Of a stretch of 64,000 nucleotides of DNA, positions 49,710 to 62,393 are shown piece by piece (positions within the stretch are counted from its first letter, which is position 1; the number at the start of each line of letters is the position of its first letter). The translations under genes and the position numbers were made by a program. The DNA is from Aristolochia californica (taxonomy: Eukaryota > Streptophyta > Magnoliopsida > Piperales > Aristolochiaceae). Location of the stretch: NCBI GenBank assembly GCA_029961685.1, contig JARWKL010000016.1, forward strand, positions 7,332,358 to 7,396,357. Direction: 5' to 3'. The notes under the pieces are model-generated. The model did not search any database and was not told where the DNA came from. It worked only from the letters and a program-made list of their open reading frames with translations.

Positions 49710-52700
49710 GTTTGGGAGATTCTACTAGTACAACCCCTAATAATAAGCTTGGTGGAATTTTATAGGAAAGGGACTTGTAACTGATCCTGACATGGTTTAA
49801 ATGTGGTGGATATGCATGCCAGAAACTTGTTGAGGATGCAAGTGGACCTAATGATCCAAAAATTTCAAGGAGTGGAAAAAATCAAATTCTTAAGTGATTA
49901 GATATTTACTAGGGCAAAACAACCCACTTTTTGCCTATCCTTTAAAATCACAGATACTTTTTGGAACTATCTCTCTCTGCATTTGTGCATTTCCATCTGT
50001 GATGCTCAAATTTGTTTTCAAATCCAAACTTGAACTTTCAGTCTCCCATTTTTTCACGTAAAAAAAAAAAGATATTAAGGCATAACAAAATGAAAATTTT
50101 AGAGTTCTTGTTTGCAAAAAAAATTTGAAAATTATTTCACTCACTAAAAATGAACTCCTAGGTTTTGTTATCCATGTTTGGGAGATTCCACTAGTACAAC
50201 CCCTAATAATAAGCTTGGTGGAATTTTATAGGAAAGGAACCTGTAACTGATCCTAACATGCTTTAAATGTGGTGGATATGCATGCCAGAAACATGTTCAG
50301 GATGCAAGTGGACCTAATGATCCAAAAATTTCAAGGAGTGGAAAAAATCAAATACTCAAGTGGTTGGATATTTACCAGAGCCAAACAACCCAGTTTTTAC
50401 CTATCCTTAAAAATCACAGATACTATTTGGAACTATCTTTCTCGGCATTTGTGGATTTCCATCTTGGATTATCAAATTTGTTTACAGATCCAAATTTGAG
50501 TTTTCACTCTCCCATTTTTTCACTTAAACAACAAAGCTACTAAGGCATAAAAAAATGAAAATTTAAGAGTTCATGTATGCAAAAAAAAATTTGAAAATTA
50601 TACCACACACTAAAAATGAACTCCAAGGTTTTGTTATCCATGTTTGGGAGATTCCACTTATACAACCCCTAATAATAAGCTTGGTGGAGTTTTAAAGGAA
50701 AGGGACTTGTAACTGATTCTAACATGCTTTAAATGTGGTGGATAAGCATGCCAGAAATATGTTGAGGATGCAAGTGGACCTAATAATCCAAAAATTTCAA
50801 GCTGTGGAAAAAATAAAATTCTCAAGTGATTGGATATTTACCAGAGCCAAACAAACCACTTTTTGCCTATCCTTTAAAATCACAGATACTTTTTGGATCT
50901 ATCTCTCTCAGCATTTGTGCATTTCCATCTTGGATTATCGAATTTGTTTTCAGAGCCAAACTTGAGTTTTCACTCTCCCATTTTTTCTCGTAAAAAATAA
51001 ATGTTAAGGCATAACAAAATGAAAATTTTAGAGTTCTTGTTTGCAAAAAAAATTTGAAAATTATTTCACTCACTAAAAATGAACTCCTAGGTTTTGTTAT
51101 CCATGTTTGGGAGATTCCACTAGTACAACCCCTAATAATAAGCTTGGTGGAATTTTATAGGAAAGAGACTTGTAACTGATCCTAACATGCTTTAAATGTG
51201 GTGGATATGCATGCCAGAAACATGTTGAGGATGCAAGTGGACTTAATGATCCAAAAATTTCAAGGAGTGGAACAAATCAAATTCTTAAGTTGTTGGATAT
51301 TTACCAGAGCCAAAAAACCCACTTTTTGCCTATCCTTAAAAATCACAGATACATTTTGGAACTATCTTTCTCAGCATTTGTGAATTTCCATCTTGGATTA
51401 TCAAATTTGTTTTCAGATCCAAACTTGATTTTTCACTCTCCCATTTTTTCACGTAAACTAAAAAGATATTAAGGCATAAAAAATGAAAATTTAAGAGTTC
51501 ATGTATGCAAAAAAAAATTTGAAATTATTCCATGCAATAAAAATCAACTCCAAGGTTTTGTTATCCATGTTTGGGAGATTCCACTAGTACAACCCCTAAT
51601 AATAAACTTGGTGGAATTTTATAGGAAAGGGACTTGTAACTGATCCCAACATGCTTTAAATGTGGTGGATATGCATGCCAGAAACATGTTGAGGATGCAA
51701 GTGACCTAATGATTCAAAAATTTGAAGGAGTGGAAAAAATCAAATTCTCATGTGATTGGATATTAACCAGAGCCAAACAACGCACTTTTTGCTTATCCTT
51801 TAAAATCACAGATACTTTTTGGAACTATCTCTCTCAGCATTTGTGCATTTCCATCTTGGATGGTCAAATTTGTTTTCAGATCCAAACTTGAGCTTTCACT
51901 CTCCTATTTTCTCCTGTAAACAAAAAAGATATTAAGGCATAACAAAATGAAAATTTTAGAGTTCATGTACGCAAAAAAAATTTGAAAATTATTTCACACA
52001 CTAAAAATGAACTCCAAGGTTTTGTTATCCATGTTTGGGAGATTCCACTAGTACAACCCCTAATAATAAGCTTGGTGGAATTTTATAGGAAAAGGACTTG
52101 TAACTGATCCTAACATGCATTAAATGTGGTGGATATGCATGCCATAAACATGTTGAGGATGCAAGTGGACATAGTGATCCAAAAATTTCAAGGAGTGGAA
52201 AAAATCAAATTCTCAAGTGATTGGATATTTACTAGAGCCAAAAACCCCACTTTTTACATATCCTTAAAAATCACAAGTACTTTTTGAAACTATCTCTCTC
52301 AGCATTTGTGCATTTCCATCTAGGATGGTCAAATTTGTTTTCAGATCCAAACTTGACCGTTCACTCTCCCATTTTTTCACGTAAACAAAAAAGATATTAA
52401 GGCATAGCAAATTGAAAATTTTAGAGTTCATGCGTGCAAAAAACAATTTGAAATTATTTTACGGACTAAAAATTAACTCCAAGGTTTTGTTATCCATGTT
52501 TGGATGATTCCACTAGTACAACCCCTAATAATAAGCTTGGTGGTATTTTAAAGGAAAGGGATTTGTAACAAATCCTAACATGCTTTAAATGTGGGGGATA
52601 TGCATGCCAGAAACATGTTGAGGATGCAAGTGGACCTAATGATCCAAAAATTTCAAGGAGTGCAAAAAATAAAATTCTCAAGTGATTGGTTATTTACTAG

Positions 52701-52960
52701 AGCCAAACAACCTACTTTTTGCCTATCCTTTAAAATCACATATACTATTAGGAACTATCTCTCTCAGCATTTGTGCATTTCCATCTTGGATTATCGAATT
52801 TGTTTTCAGATCCAAACTGTAGTTTTCACTCTCCCATTTTTTCTCAAAAAAAAAATATTAAGGCATAACAAAATGAAAATTTTTGAGTTCATGTATGCAA
52901 AAAAAAAATTTGAAAATTATTTCATGCACTAAAAATGAACTGCAAGGTTTTGTTATCCAT
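49710..52960. repeat. Array segment with a local dimer
   Basis: Unit starts and lengths: 49710 (466), 50176 (466), 50642 (463), 51105 (464), 51569 (464), 52033 (465) and 52498 (463). The units at 49710 and 50642 share a distinctive tail (agagttcttgtttgc, ttcactcac, aactcctagg). Those at 50176 and 51105 share ggcataaaaaa and aatttaagagttc with gattatcaaattt. This gives a two-copy dimer at a spacing of about 929-932 bp. Confidence 0.8.
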
Positions 52961-55752
52961 GTTTGGGAGATTCCACTAGTACAACCCCTAATAATAAGCT
53001 TGGTGGAATTTTATGGGAAAGGAACTTGTAACTGATGCTAACATGCTTTAAATGTGGTGGATATGCATGCCAGAAACATGTTGAGGATGCAAGTGGACCT
53101 TATTATCCAAAAATTTCATGGAGTGGAAAAAATCAAATTCTCAAGTGGTTGGAAATTTACTAGAGCCAAACAACCTACTTTTTGCCTATCCTTAAAAATC
53201 ACAGATACTATTTGGAACTATCACTCTCAGCATTTGTGCATTTCCATCTTGGATCCTCAAATTTGTTTTCAGATCCAAACTTGAGCTTTCACTCTCCTAT
53301 TTTTCCACATAAACAAAAAAAATATTAAGGCATAACAAAATGATAATTTTAGAGTTCATATATGCAAAAAAAAATTTGAAAATTATTTCATGCACAAAAA
53401 ATGAACTCCAAGGTTTTGTTATCCATGTTTGGGAGATTCTACTAGTACAACCCCTAATAATAAGCTAGGTGGAATTTTATAGGAAAGGAACTTGTTACAG
53501 ATCCTAACATTTTTTAATGAGGTGGATATGCATGCCAGAAACATGTTGAGGATGCAAGTGGACCAAATGATCCAAAAATTTCAAGGAGTGGAAAAAATCA
53601 AATTCTCAAGTGGTTTTATATTTACCAGAGCCAAACAACCCACTTTTTACCTTTCTTTAAAAATCACAGATACTTTTTGGAACTATCTCTCTCAGCATTT
53701 GTGCATTTCCATCTTGGATGCTCAAATTTGTTTTCAGATCCAAACTTGAGTGATCACTCTCCCACTTTTTCTCGTAAACAAAAAAGATATTAAGGCATAA
53801 AAAAATGAAAATTTTAGAGTTCATGTAGGCAAAAAAAAATTTGAAAATTATTACACAAACTAAAAATGAACTCCAAGGTTTTGTTATCCATGTTTGGGAG
53901 ATTCCAATAGTACAACCCCTAATAATAAGCTTGGTGGAATTTTATAGGAAAGGGACTTGTAACTGATCCTAACATGGTTTAAATGTGGTGGATATGCTTG
54001 CCAGAAACATGTTGAGGATGCAAGTGGACCTAATGATCCAAAAATTTCAAGGAGTGGAAAAAATTAAATTCTCAAGTGGTTGGAAATTTACTAGAGCCAA
54101 ACAACCTACTTTTTTCCTATCCTTAAAAATCACAGATACTATTTGGAACTATCTCTCTCAGCATTTGTGCATTTCCATCTTGGATCCTCAAATTTGTTTT
54201 CAGATCCAAACTTGAGCTTTCACTCTCCTATTTTTCACATAAACAAAAAAAATATTAAGGCATAACAAAATGATAATTTTAGAGTTCATACATGCAAAAA
54301 AAAATTTGAAAATTATTTCATGCACGAAAAATGAACTCCAAGGATTTGTTATCCATGTTTGGGAGATTCCACTAGTACAACCCCTAATAATAAGCTAGGT
54401 GGAATTTTATAGGAAAGGAACTTGTTACAGATCCTAACATTTTTTAATGAGGTGGATATGCATGCCAGAAACATGTTGAGGATGCAAGTGGACCTAATGA
54501 TCCAAAAATTTCAAGGAGTGGAAAAAATCAAATTCTCAAGTGGTTTTATATTTACCAGAGCCAAACAACCCACTTTTTACTTTTCTTTAAAAATCACAGA
54601 TACTTTTGGGAACTATCTCTCTCAGCATTTGTGCATTTCAATCTTGGATGCTCAAATTTGTTTTCAGATCAAAAATTCATTTTTCACTCTCCCATTTTCT
54701 CTCTTAAACCAAAAAAGATATTAAGGCATATCAAAATAAAAATTTTAGAGTTCATGTATGCAAAAAAAAAATTTGAAAATTATTTTACGCACTAAAAATG
54801 AACTCCAAGGTTTTGTTATCCATGTTTCGGAGATTCCACTAGTACAACCCCTAATAATAAGCTTGGTGGAATTTTATAGGAAAGGGACTTGTAACTGATC
54901 CTAACATGGTTTAAATGTGGTGGATATGCATACCAGAAACATGTTGAGGATGCAAGTGGACCTAATGATCCAAAAAATTCAAGGAGTGGAAAAAATAAAA
55001 TTCTCAAGTGGTGGGAAATTTACTAGCGCCAAACAACCTACTTTTTGCCTATCCTTAAAAATCACAGATACTATTTGGAACTATCTCTCTCAGCATTTAT
55101 GCATTTCCATCTTGGATCCTCAAATTTGTTTTCAGATCCAAACTTGAGCTTTCACTCACCTATTTTTTCACATAAACGAAAAAAATATTAAGGCATAACA
55201 AAATGATAATTTTAGAGTTCATATATGCAAAAAAAATTTGAAAATTATTTCACGCACTAAAAATGAATTCCAAGGTTTTGTTATCCATGTTTGGGAGATT
55301 CCACTAGTACAACCCCTAATAATAAGCTAGGTGGAATTTTATAGGAAAGGAACTTGTTACAGATCCTAACATTTTTTAATGAGGTGGATATGCATGCCAG
55401 ATACATGTTGAGGATGCAAGTGGACCTAATGATCCAAAAAATTCAAGGAGTGGAAAAAATCAAATTCTCAAGTGGTTTTATATTTACCAGAGCGAAACAA
55501 CCCACTTTTTACCTTTCTTTAAAAATCATAGATACTTTTTGGAACTATCTCTCTCATCATTTGTGCATTTCCATCTTGGATGCTCAAATTTTTTTTCAGA
55601 TCCAAACTTGAGTGTTCACTCTCACACTTTTTCTCGTAAACAAAAAAGATATTGAGGCATAAAAAAATAAAAATTTTAGAGTTCATGTATTAAAAAAAAA
55701 AATGAAAATTATTACACAAACTAAAAATGAACTCCAAGATTTTGTTATCCAT
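52961..55752. repeat. A-B dimer higher-order repeat, three copies (931 bp each)
   Basis: A units start at 52961, 53892 and 54824: ggaaatttactag, acctactttttgcc, gatcctcaaattt, ctcctatttttc and a tail with aaaatgataatttta. B units start at 53427, 54357 and 55289: ggaacttgttacagatcc, acattttttaatgagg, ggttttatatttacc, ttacctttctttaaa. They alternate strictly as A-B-A-B-A-B. The tail of the B unit at 54357 is different (tttcattttt, ctctcttaaac), resembling that of the unit at 58211, so it is probably a mosaic. Confidence 0.9.
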
Positions 55753-56350
55753 GGTTGGGAGATTCCACTAGTACAACCCCTAATAATAAGCTTGGTGGAA
55801 TTTTATAGGAAAGGGACATGTAACTGATCCTAACATGCTTTAAATGTCGTGGATATGCATGCAAGAAACATGTTGACGATGAAAGTGGACATAATGATCC
55901 AAAAACTTCAAGGATTGGAAAAAATCAAATTCTCAAGTGGTTGGATATTTACCAGAGCCAAACAACCCACTATTTGCCTATTCTTAAAAATCACAGATAC
56001 TTTTTGGAACTACCTCTCTCAGTATTTGTGCATTTCCATCTTGGATTATCAAATTTGTTTTCGGATCCAAACTTTAGTTTTCACTCTCCCATTTTTTTCT
56101 CGTAAAAAAATAAGATTATAAGGCATAACAAAATGAAAATTTTAGAGTTCATGTATGGAAAAAAAAATTTGAAAATTATTTTAATCACTAAAAATGAACT
56201 CCAAGGTTTTTTTATTCTTGTTTGGGAGATTCCACTAGTACAACCCTAATAATAAGCTTGGTGGAATTTTATAGGAAAGGGACTTGTAACTGATCCAAAC
56301 ATGCTTAAAATGTGGTGGATATGCATGCCAGAAACATGTTGAGGATGCAA

Positions 56351-56446
56351 GTTGACCTAATGATCCAAAAATTTCTAGGGGTGGAAAAAATCAAATTCTC
56401 AAGTGGTTGGATATTTACTGGAGCCAAATAATTTTTGCCTATCCTT
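56351..56446. repeat. Direct repeat flanking the insert, left copy
   Basis: These 96 bp of D-type sequence (gttgacc, ttctaggggtgg, ttactggagcc, aataatttttgcc) recur exactly at 56958-57053, 607 bp downstream, on the other side of the copied insert. This shows that copying returned to the original template upstream of where it had left. Confidence 0.88.
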
Positions 56447-56959
56447 TAAATGTGGTGGATATGCATGCCAGAAACATGTAGATGATGCAAGTGGACTAAA
56501 TGATCCAAAAATTTCAAGGTGTGGAAAAAATCAAATTCTCAAGTGGTTGGATATTTACTAGAGCCAAACAACCAGCTTTGTGGCTTATCCTTTAAAATCA
56601 CAGATACTTTTTGAAACTACCTCTCTCAGCACTTGTGCATTTCCATCTTGGATGCTCAAATTTGTTTACGGATCCCAACTGGTGTTTCCACTCTCCCATT
56701 TTTTCACATAAACAAAAAAGATATTTAGGCATAACAAAATAAAAATTTTAGAGTTCATGTTTGCAAAAAAAAATTTGAAAATTATTTCTCGCACTAAAAA
56801 TGAACTCCAAGGTTTTGTTATCCATGTTTGGGAGATTCCACTATTACAACCCCTAATAATAAGCTTGGTGGAATTTTATAGGAAAGGGACTTGTAACTGA
56901 TCCTAACAAGCTTTAAATGTGGTGCATATGCATGCCAGAAACATGTTGAGGATGCAAGT
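56444..56959. repeat. 516-bp insert copied from 25.6 kb upstream
   Basis: It matches 30874-31389 with one substitution and no gap, far closer than ordinary neighbouring units match each other. The left joint is out of monomer register: gcctatcctt runs into tttaaatgtgg, with only about ctt shared. The right joint is in register within the common catgttgaggatgcaag. The insertion makes a 606-bp unit and leaves the D-type stretch duplicated on both sides. Confidence 0.88.
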
Positions 56960-57053
56960 TGACCTAATGATCCAAAAATTTCTAGGGGTGGAAAAAATCA
57001 AATTCTCAAGTGGTTGGATATTTACTGGAGCCAAATAATTTTTGCCTATCCTT
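56958..57053. repeat. Direct repeat flanking the insert, right copy
   Basis: Second copy of the 96-bp D-type stretch. Here it continues normally into aaaaatcacaaatattttttgg, unlike the left copy, which breaks off into the insert. Confidence 0.88.
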
Positions 57054-58685
57054 AAAAATCACAAATATTTTTTGGAACTATCTCTCTTAGCATTTGTGCA
57101 TTTCCATCTTGGATTATCAAATTTGTTTTCAGATCCAAACTTGAGCTTTCACTCTCCTATTTTTTCACGTAAACAAAAAAAATATTACGGCATAACAAAA
57201 TGATAATTTAAGAGTTCATATATGCAAAAAAAAATTTGAAAATTATTTCACGCACTAAAAATGAACTCCAAGGTTTTGTTATCCATGTTTGGGAGATTCC
57301 ACTAGTACAACCCTTAATAATAAGCTAGGTGGAATTTTATAGGAAAGGAACTTGTTACAGATCCTAACATTTTTTAATGAGGTGGATATGCATGCCAGAA
57401 ACATGTTGAGGATTCAAGTGGACCTAATGATGCAATAATTTCAAGGAGTGGAAAAAATCAAATTCTCAAGTGGTTTTATATTTACCAGAGCCAAACAACC
57501 CACTTTTTACCTTTCTTTAAAAATCACAGATACTTTTTGGAACTATCTCTCTCAGCATTTGTGGATTTCCATCTTGGATGCTCAAATTTGTTTTCCGATC
57601 CTAACTTGAGTATTCACTCTCCCACTTTTTCTCGTAAACAAAAAAGATATTAAGGCATAAAAAAATGAAAATTTTAGAGTTCATGTATGCAAAAAAAATT
57701 TGAAAATTATTTTACTCACTAAAAATGAACTCCAAGGTTTTTTTATTCTTCTTTGGGAGATTCCACTAGTACAACCCCTAATTATAAGCTTGGTGGAATT
57801 TTATAGGAAAGGGACTTGTAACTGATCCTAACATGCTTAAAATGTGGTGGATATGCATGCCAAAAACATTTGAGGATGCAAGTTGACCTAATGATCCAAA
57901 AATTTCAAGGGGTGGAAAAAATCAAATTCTCAAGTGGTTGGATATTTACCAGAGCCAAATACTTTTTGCCTATCCTTAAAAATCACAAATATTTTTTGGA
58001 ACTATCTCCCTCAGCATTTGTGCATTTCCATCTTGGATTATCAAATTTGTTTTCAGATCAAAACTTCAGTTTTCACTCTCCCATTTGTTCTCGTAAAAAA
58101 ACTAAGATATAAAGGCATAACAAAATGAAAATTTTAGAGTACATGTATGCAAAAAAAATTTGAAAATTATTTCACTCACTAAAAATGAACTCCAAGGTTT
58201 TGTTATCCATGTTTCCTGATTCCACTAGTACCACCCCTAATAATAAGCTAAGTGGAATTTTATAGGAAAGGGACTTGTAACTGATCCTAACATGCTTTAA
58301 ATGTGGTGGATATGCATGCTAGAAACATGTTGAGGATGCAAGTTGACCTAATGATCCAAAAATTTCAAGGAGTGGAAAAAAATCAAATTCTCAAGTGGTT
58401 GGAAATTTACCAGAGCCAAACAACCCAGTTTTTGCCTATCCTTAAAAATCACAGATAAGTTTTGGAACAATCCCTCTCAGCATTTGTGCATTTAGATCTT
58501 GGATGCTCAAATTTGTTTTCAGATCCGAACTTCATTTTTCACTCTCCCATTTTCTCTCTTAAACAAAAAAAGATATTAAGGCATATCAAAATAAAAATTT
58601 TAGAGTTTTAGAGTTCATGTATGCAAAAAAAAATTTGAAAATTATTTTACGCACTAAAAATGAACTCAAAGGTTTTGTTATCCAT

Positions 58686-60995
58686 GTTTGGGAGATTCCA
58701 CTAGTACAACACCTAATAATAAGCTTGGTGGAATTTTATAGGAAAGGGACTTGTGACTGATCCTAACATGGTTTAAATGTGGTGGATATGCATGCCAGAA
58801 TCATGTTGAGGATGCAAATGGACCTAATGATCCAAAAATTTCAAGGAGTGGAAAAAATCAAATTCTCAAGTGGTTGGAAATTTACTAGAGCCAAACAACC
58901 TACTTTTTGCCTATCCTTAAAAATCACAGATACTATTTGGAACTATCTCTCTCAGCATTTGTGCATTTCCATCTTGGATCCTCAAATTTGTTTTCGGATC
59001 CAAACTTGAGCTTTCACTCTCCTATTTTTTCACGTAAACAAAAAAATATTAAGGCATAACAAAATGATAATTTTAGAGTTCATATAGGCAAAAAAAAATT
59101 TGAAAATTATTTTACGCACTAAAAATGAACTCCAAGGTTTTGTTATCCATGTCTGGGAGATTCCACTAGTACAACCCCTAATAATAAGCTAGGTGGAATT
59201 TTATAGGAAAGGAACTTGTAACAGATCCTAACATTTTTTAATGAGGTGGATATGCTTGCCAGAAACATATTGAGGATGCAAGTGGACCTAATGATCCAAA
59301 AATTTCAAGGAGTGGAAAAAATCAAATTCTCAAGTGGTTTTATATTTACCAGAGCGAAACAACCCACTTTTTACCTTTCTTTAAAAATCAAGAATACTTT
59401 TTGGAACTATCTCTCTCAGCATTTGTGCATTTCCATCTTGGATGCTCAAATTTGTTTTCAGATCCAAACTTGAGTGTTCACTCTCCCACTTTTTCTCGTA
59501 AACAAAAAAGATATTAAGGCATAAAAAAATGAAAATTTTAGAGTTCATGTATGCAAAAAAAAAATTCGAAAATTATTACACAAACTAAAAATGAACTCCA
59601 AGGTTTTGTTATCCATGTTTGGGAGATTCCACTAGTACAAACCCAAATAATAAGCTTGGTGGAATTTTATAGGAAAGGGACATGTAACTGATCCAAACAT
59701 GCTTTAAATGTGGTGGATATGCATGCAAGAAACATGTTGACGATGAAAGTGGACATAATGATCCAAAAACTTCAAGGATTGGAAAAAATCAAATTCTCAA
59801 GTGGTTGGATATTTACCAGAGCCAAATAGCCCACTTTTTGCCTATTCTTAAAAATCATAGATACTTTTTGGAACTATCTCTCTCAGAATTTGTGCATTTC
59901 CATCTTGGATTATCAAATTTTTTTTCAGATCCAAACTTCAGTTTTCACTCTCCCATTTTTTCTCGTAAAAAACTAAGATTATAAGGCATAAAAAAATGAA
60001 AATTTTAGAGTTCATGTACGCAAAAAAAAATTTGAAAATTATTTTACTCACTAAAAATGAACTCTAAGGTTTTTTTATTCTTGTTTGGGAGATTCCACTA
60101 GTACAACCCCTAATAATAAGCTTTGTGGAATTTTATAGGAAAGGGACTTGTAACTGATCCTAACATGCTTAAAATGTGGTGGATATGCATGCCAGAAACA
60201 TGTTGAGGATGCAAGTTGACCTAATGATCCAAAAATTTCAGAGGGTGGAAAAAATCAAATTCTCATGTAGTTGGATATTTACCAGAGCCAAATACTTTTT
60301 GCCTATCCTTTAAAATCACAAATATTTTTTGGAACTATCTCCCTCGGCATTTGTGCATTTCCATCTTAGATTATCAAATTTGTTTTCAGATCCAAACTTC
60401 AGTTTTCACTCTCCCATTTGTTCTCGTAAAAAAACTAAGATATGAAGGCATAGCAAAATGAAAATTTTAGAGTACATGTATGCAAAAAAAATTTGAAAAT
60501 TATTTCACTCACTAAAAATGAACTCCAAGGTTTTGTTATCCATGTTTCCTGATTCCACTAGTACAACCCCTAATAATAAGCTAAGTGGAATTTTATAGGA
60601 AAGGGAGTTGTAACTGATCCTAACATGCTTGAAATGTGGTGGATATGCATGCTTGAAACATGTTGAGGATGCAAGTGGACCTAATGATCCAAAAATTTCA
60701 AGGAGTGGAAAAAATCAAATTCTCAAGTGGTTGGAAAATTACCAGAGACAAACAACCCAGTTTTTGCCTATCCTTAAAAATGACAGATACGTTTTGGAAC
60801 AATCTCTCTCAGCATTTGTGCATTTCAATCTTGGATGCTCAAATTTGTATTCAGATCCAAACTTCATTTTTCTCTCTTAAACAAAAAAAGATATTAAGGC
60901 ATATCAAAATAAAAATTTTAGAGTTCACGTATGCAAAAAAAAATTTGAAAATTATTTTACGCACTAAAAATGAACTCCAAGGCTTTGTTATCCAT
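58686..60995. repeat. A-B-C-D-E pentamer higher-order repeat (2310 bp)
   Basis: Unit starts: A 58686 (465), B 59151 (466), C 59617 (466), D 60083 (461) and E 60544 (452). D and E match the units starting at 57751 and 58211 at offsets of 2332 and 2333. A and B recur at 60996 and 61461, 2310 bp away. The 23-bp difference between the two E units is explained by a 14-bp loss in the later one (cactctcccatttt, between T-runs), the 8-bp duplication in the earlier one and one extra A. Confidence 0.87.
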
Positions 60996-62393
60996 GTTTG
61001 GGAGATTCCACTAGTACAACCCCAAATAATAAGCTTGGTGGAATTTTATAGGAAAGGGACTTGTGACTGATCCTAACATGGTTTAAATGTGGTGGATATG
61101 CATGCCAGAAACATGTTGAGGATGCAAGTGGACCTAATGATTCAAAAATTTCAAGGAGTGGAAAGAATTAAATTCTCAAGTGGTTGGAAATTTACAAGAG
61201 CCAAACAACCTACTTTTTGCCTATCCTTAAAAATCACAGATACTATTTGGAACTATCTCTCTCAGCATTTGTGCATTTCCATCTTGGAACCTCAAATTTG
61301 TTTTCAGATCCAAACTTGAGCTTTCACTCTCCATTTTTTCACGTAAACAAAAAAGATATTAAGGCATAACAAAATGATAGTTATAGAGTTCATGTTTGCA
61401 AAAAAACATTTGAAAATTATTTCACGCACTAAAAATGAACTCCAAGGTTTTGTTATCCATGTTTGGGAGATTCCAATAGTACAACCCCTAATAATAAGCT
61501 CGGTGGAATTTTATAGGAAAGGAACTTGTTACAGATCCTAACATTTTTTAATGAGGTGGATATGCTTGCCAGAAACATGTTGAGGATCAAGTGGACCTAA
61601 TGATCCAAAAATTTCAAGGAGTGGAAAAAATCAAATTCTCAAGTGGTTTTATATTTACATGAGCCAAACAACCCACTTTTTACCTTTCTTTAAAAATCAC
61701 AGATACTTTTTGGAACTATCTCTCTCACCATTTGTGCATTTCCATCTTGGATGCTCAAATTTGTTTTCAGATCCAAACTTGAGTGTTCACTCTCCCACTT
61801 TTTCTCGTAAACAAAAAAAATATTAAGGCATAAAAAAATGAAAATTTTAGATTTCATGTATGCAAAAAAAAAATTTGAAAATTATTATACGGACTAAAAA
61901 TGAACTCCAAGGTTTTGTTATCCATGTTTGGGAGATTCCACTAGTACAACCCCTAATAAAAAGGATGGTGGATTTTTATAGGAAAGGGACTTGTAACTGA
62001 TCCTAACATGCTTTAAATGTGGTGGATATGCATGCCAGAAACATGTTGAGGATGAAAGTGGAACTAATAATCCAAAAATTTCCAGGATTGGAAAAAATCA
62101 AATTCTCAAGTGGTTGGATATTTACCAGATCCAAACAACCCACTTTTTGCCTACCTTAAAAATCACAGATACTTTTTGGAACTATCTCTCTCAACATTTG
62201 TGCATTTCCATCTTGGATGGTCAAATTTGTTTTCAGATCCAACCTTCAGTTTTCACTCTCCCATTTTTTCTTGTAAAAAAAAAAAAGATAATAAGGAATA
62301 CCAAAATAAAAATTTTAGAGTTCATGTATGCAAAAAAAAAATTTGAAAATTATTTCACTCTCTAAAAATGAACTCCAAGGTGTTGTTATCCAT
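60996..62393. repeat. Partial second pentamer (A-B-C-like)
   Basis: Units start at 60996 (A, 465), 61461 (B, 465) and 61926 (468). The third has gatgaaagtgg and aggattgg in common with C units but otherwise differs (aaaaaggatggtgg, gtggaactaataatcc). The pentamer order is lost from 62394 on. Confidence 0.8.
61089..61319 (+). other. Recurrent 76-codon open frame of the monomer, not a gene
   Basis: A frame beginning MVDMHARNMLRMQVDLMIQ and ending QICFQIQT recurs in dozens of units and is quoted here from one typical unit. It starts at the atg of ggtggatatg and ends just after cagatccaaac. It shows no signal peptide or domain that I recognise. In many units one-base gaps, the 4-bp atgc loss or the deletions above shift or cut it, so it looks like a by-product of the repeat rather than a selected protein. 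Confidence 0.75.

Larger units (their letters stand above)
55753..58685. repeat. Rearranged zone of mosaic units
   Basis: The unit at 55753 is C type (gcaagaaacatgttgacg, gatgaaagtgg). The unit at 56220 is 606 bp, D type, interrupted by a copied insert. The unit at 56826 begins as the insert, resumes D type (gcaagttgacc) and changes to an A-type tail (ctcctattttttc, aaaatgataattt) between about 57115 and 57145. The unit at 57287 is B type but ends with the C-type tail tttttttattctt, so a whole C unit is skipped before the D unit at 57751. The E unit at 58211 (gtttcctgattcc) is 475 bp because of an 8-bp tandem duplication of ttttagag near 58602-58617 and an extra A. Confidence 0.8.

Noticed and set aside
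56351..57053. Transposon with long target-site duplication
   Set aside because: The insert is ordinary satellite from 30.9 kb without ends of its own, and a 96-bp flanking repeat is far longer than transposon target duplications.
60660..61070. 136-codon plus-strand frame, and a similar 135-codon one at 42892-43299
   Set aside because: Both are read-through of one unit into the next where a chance indel removes a stop. Sister copies differ; for example, the copy at 39216 ends at 112 codons.
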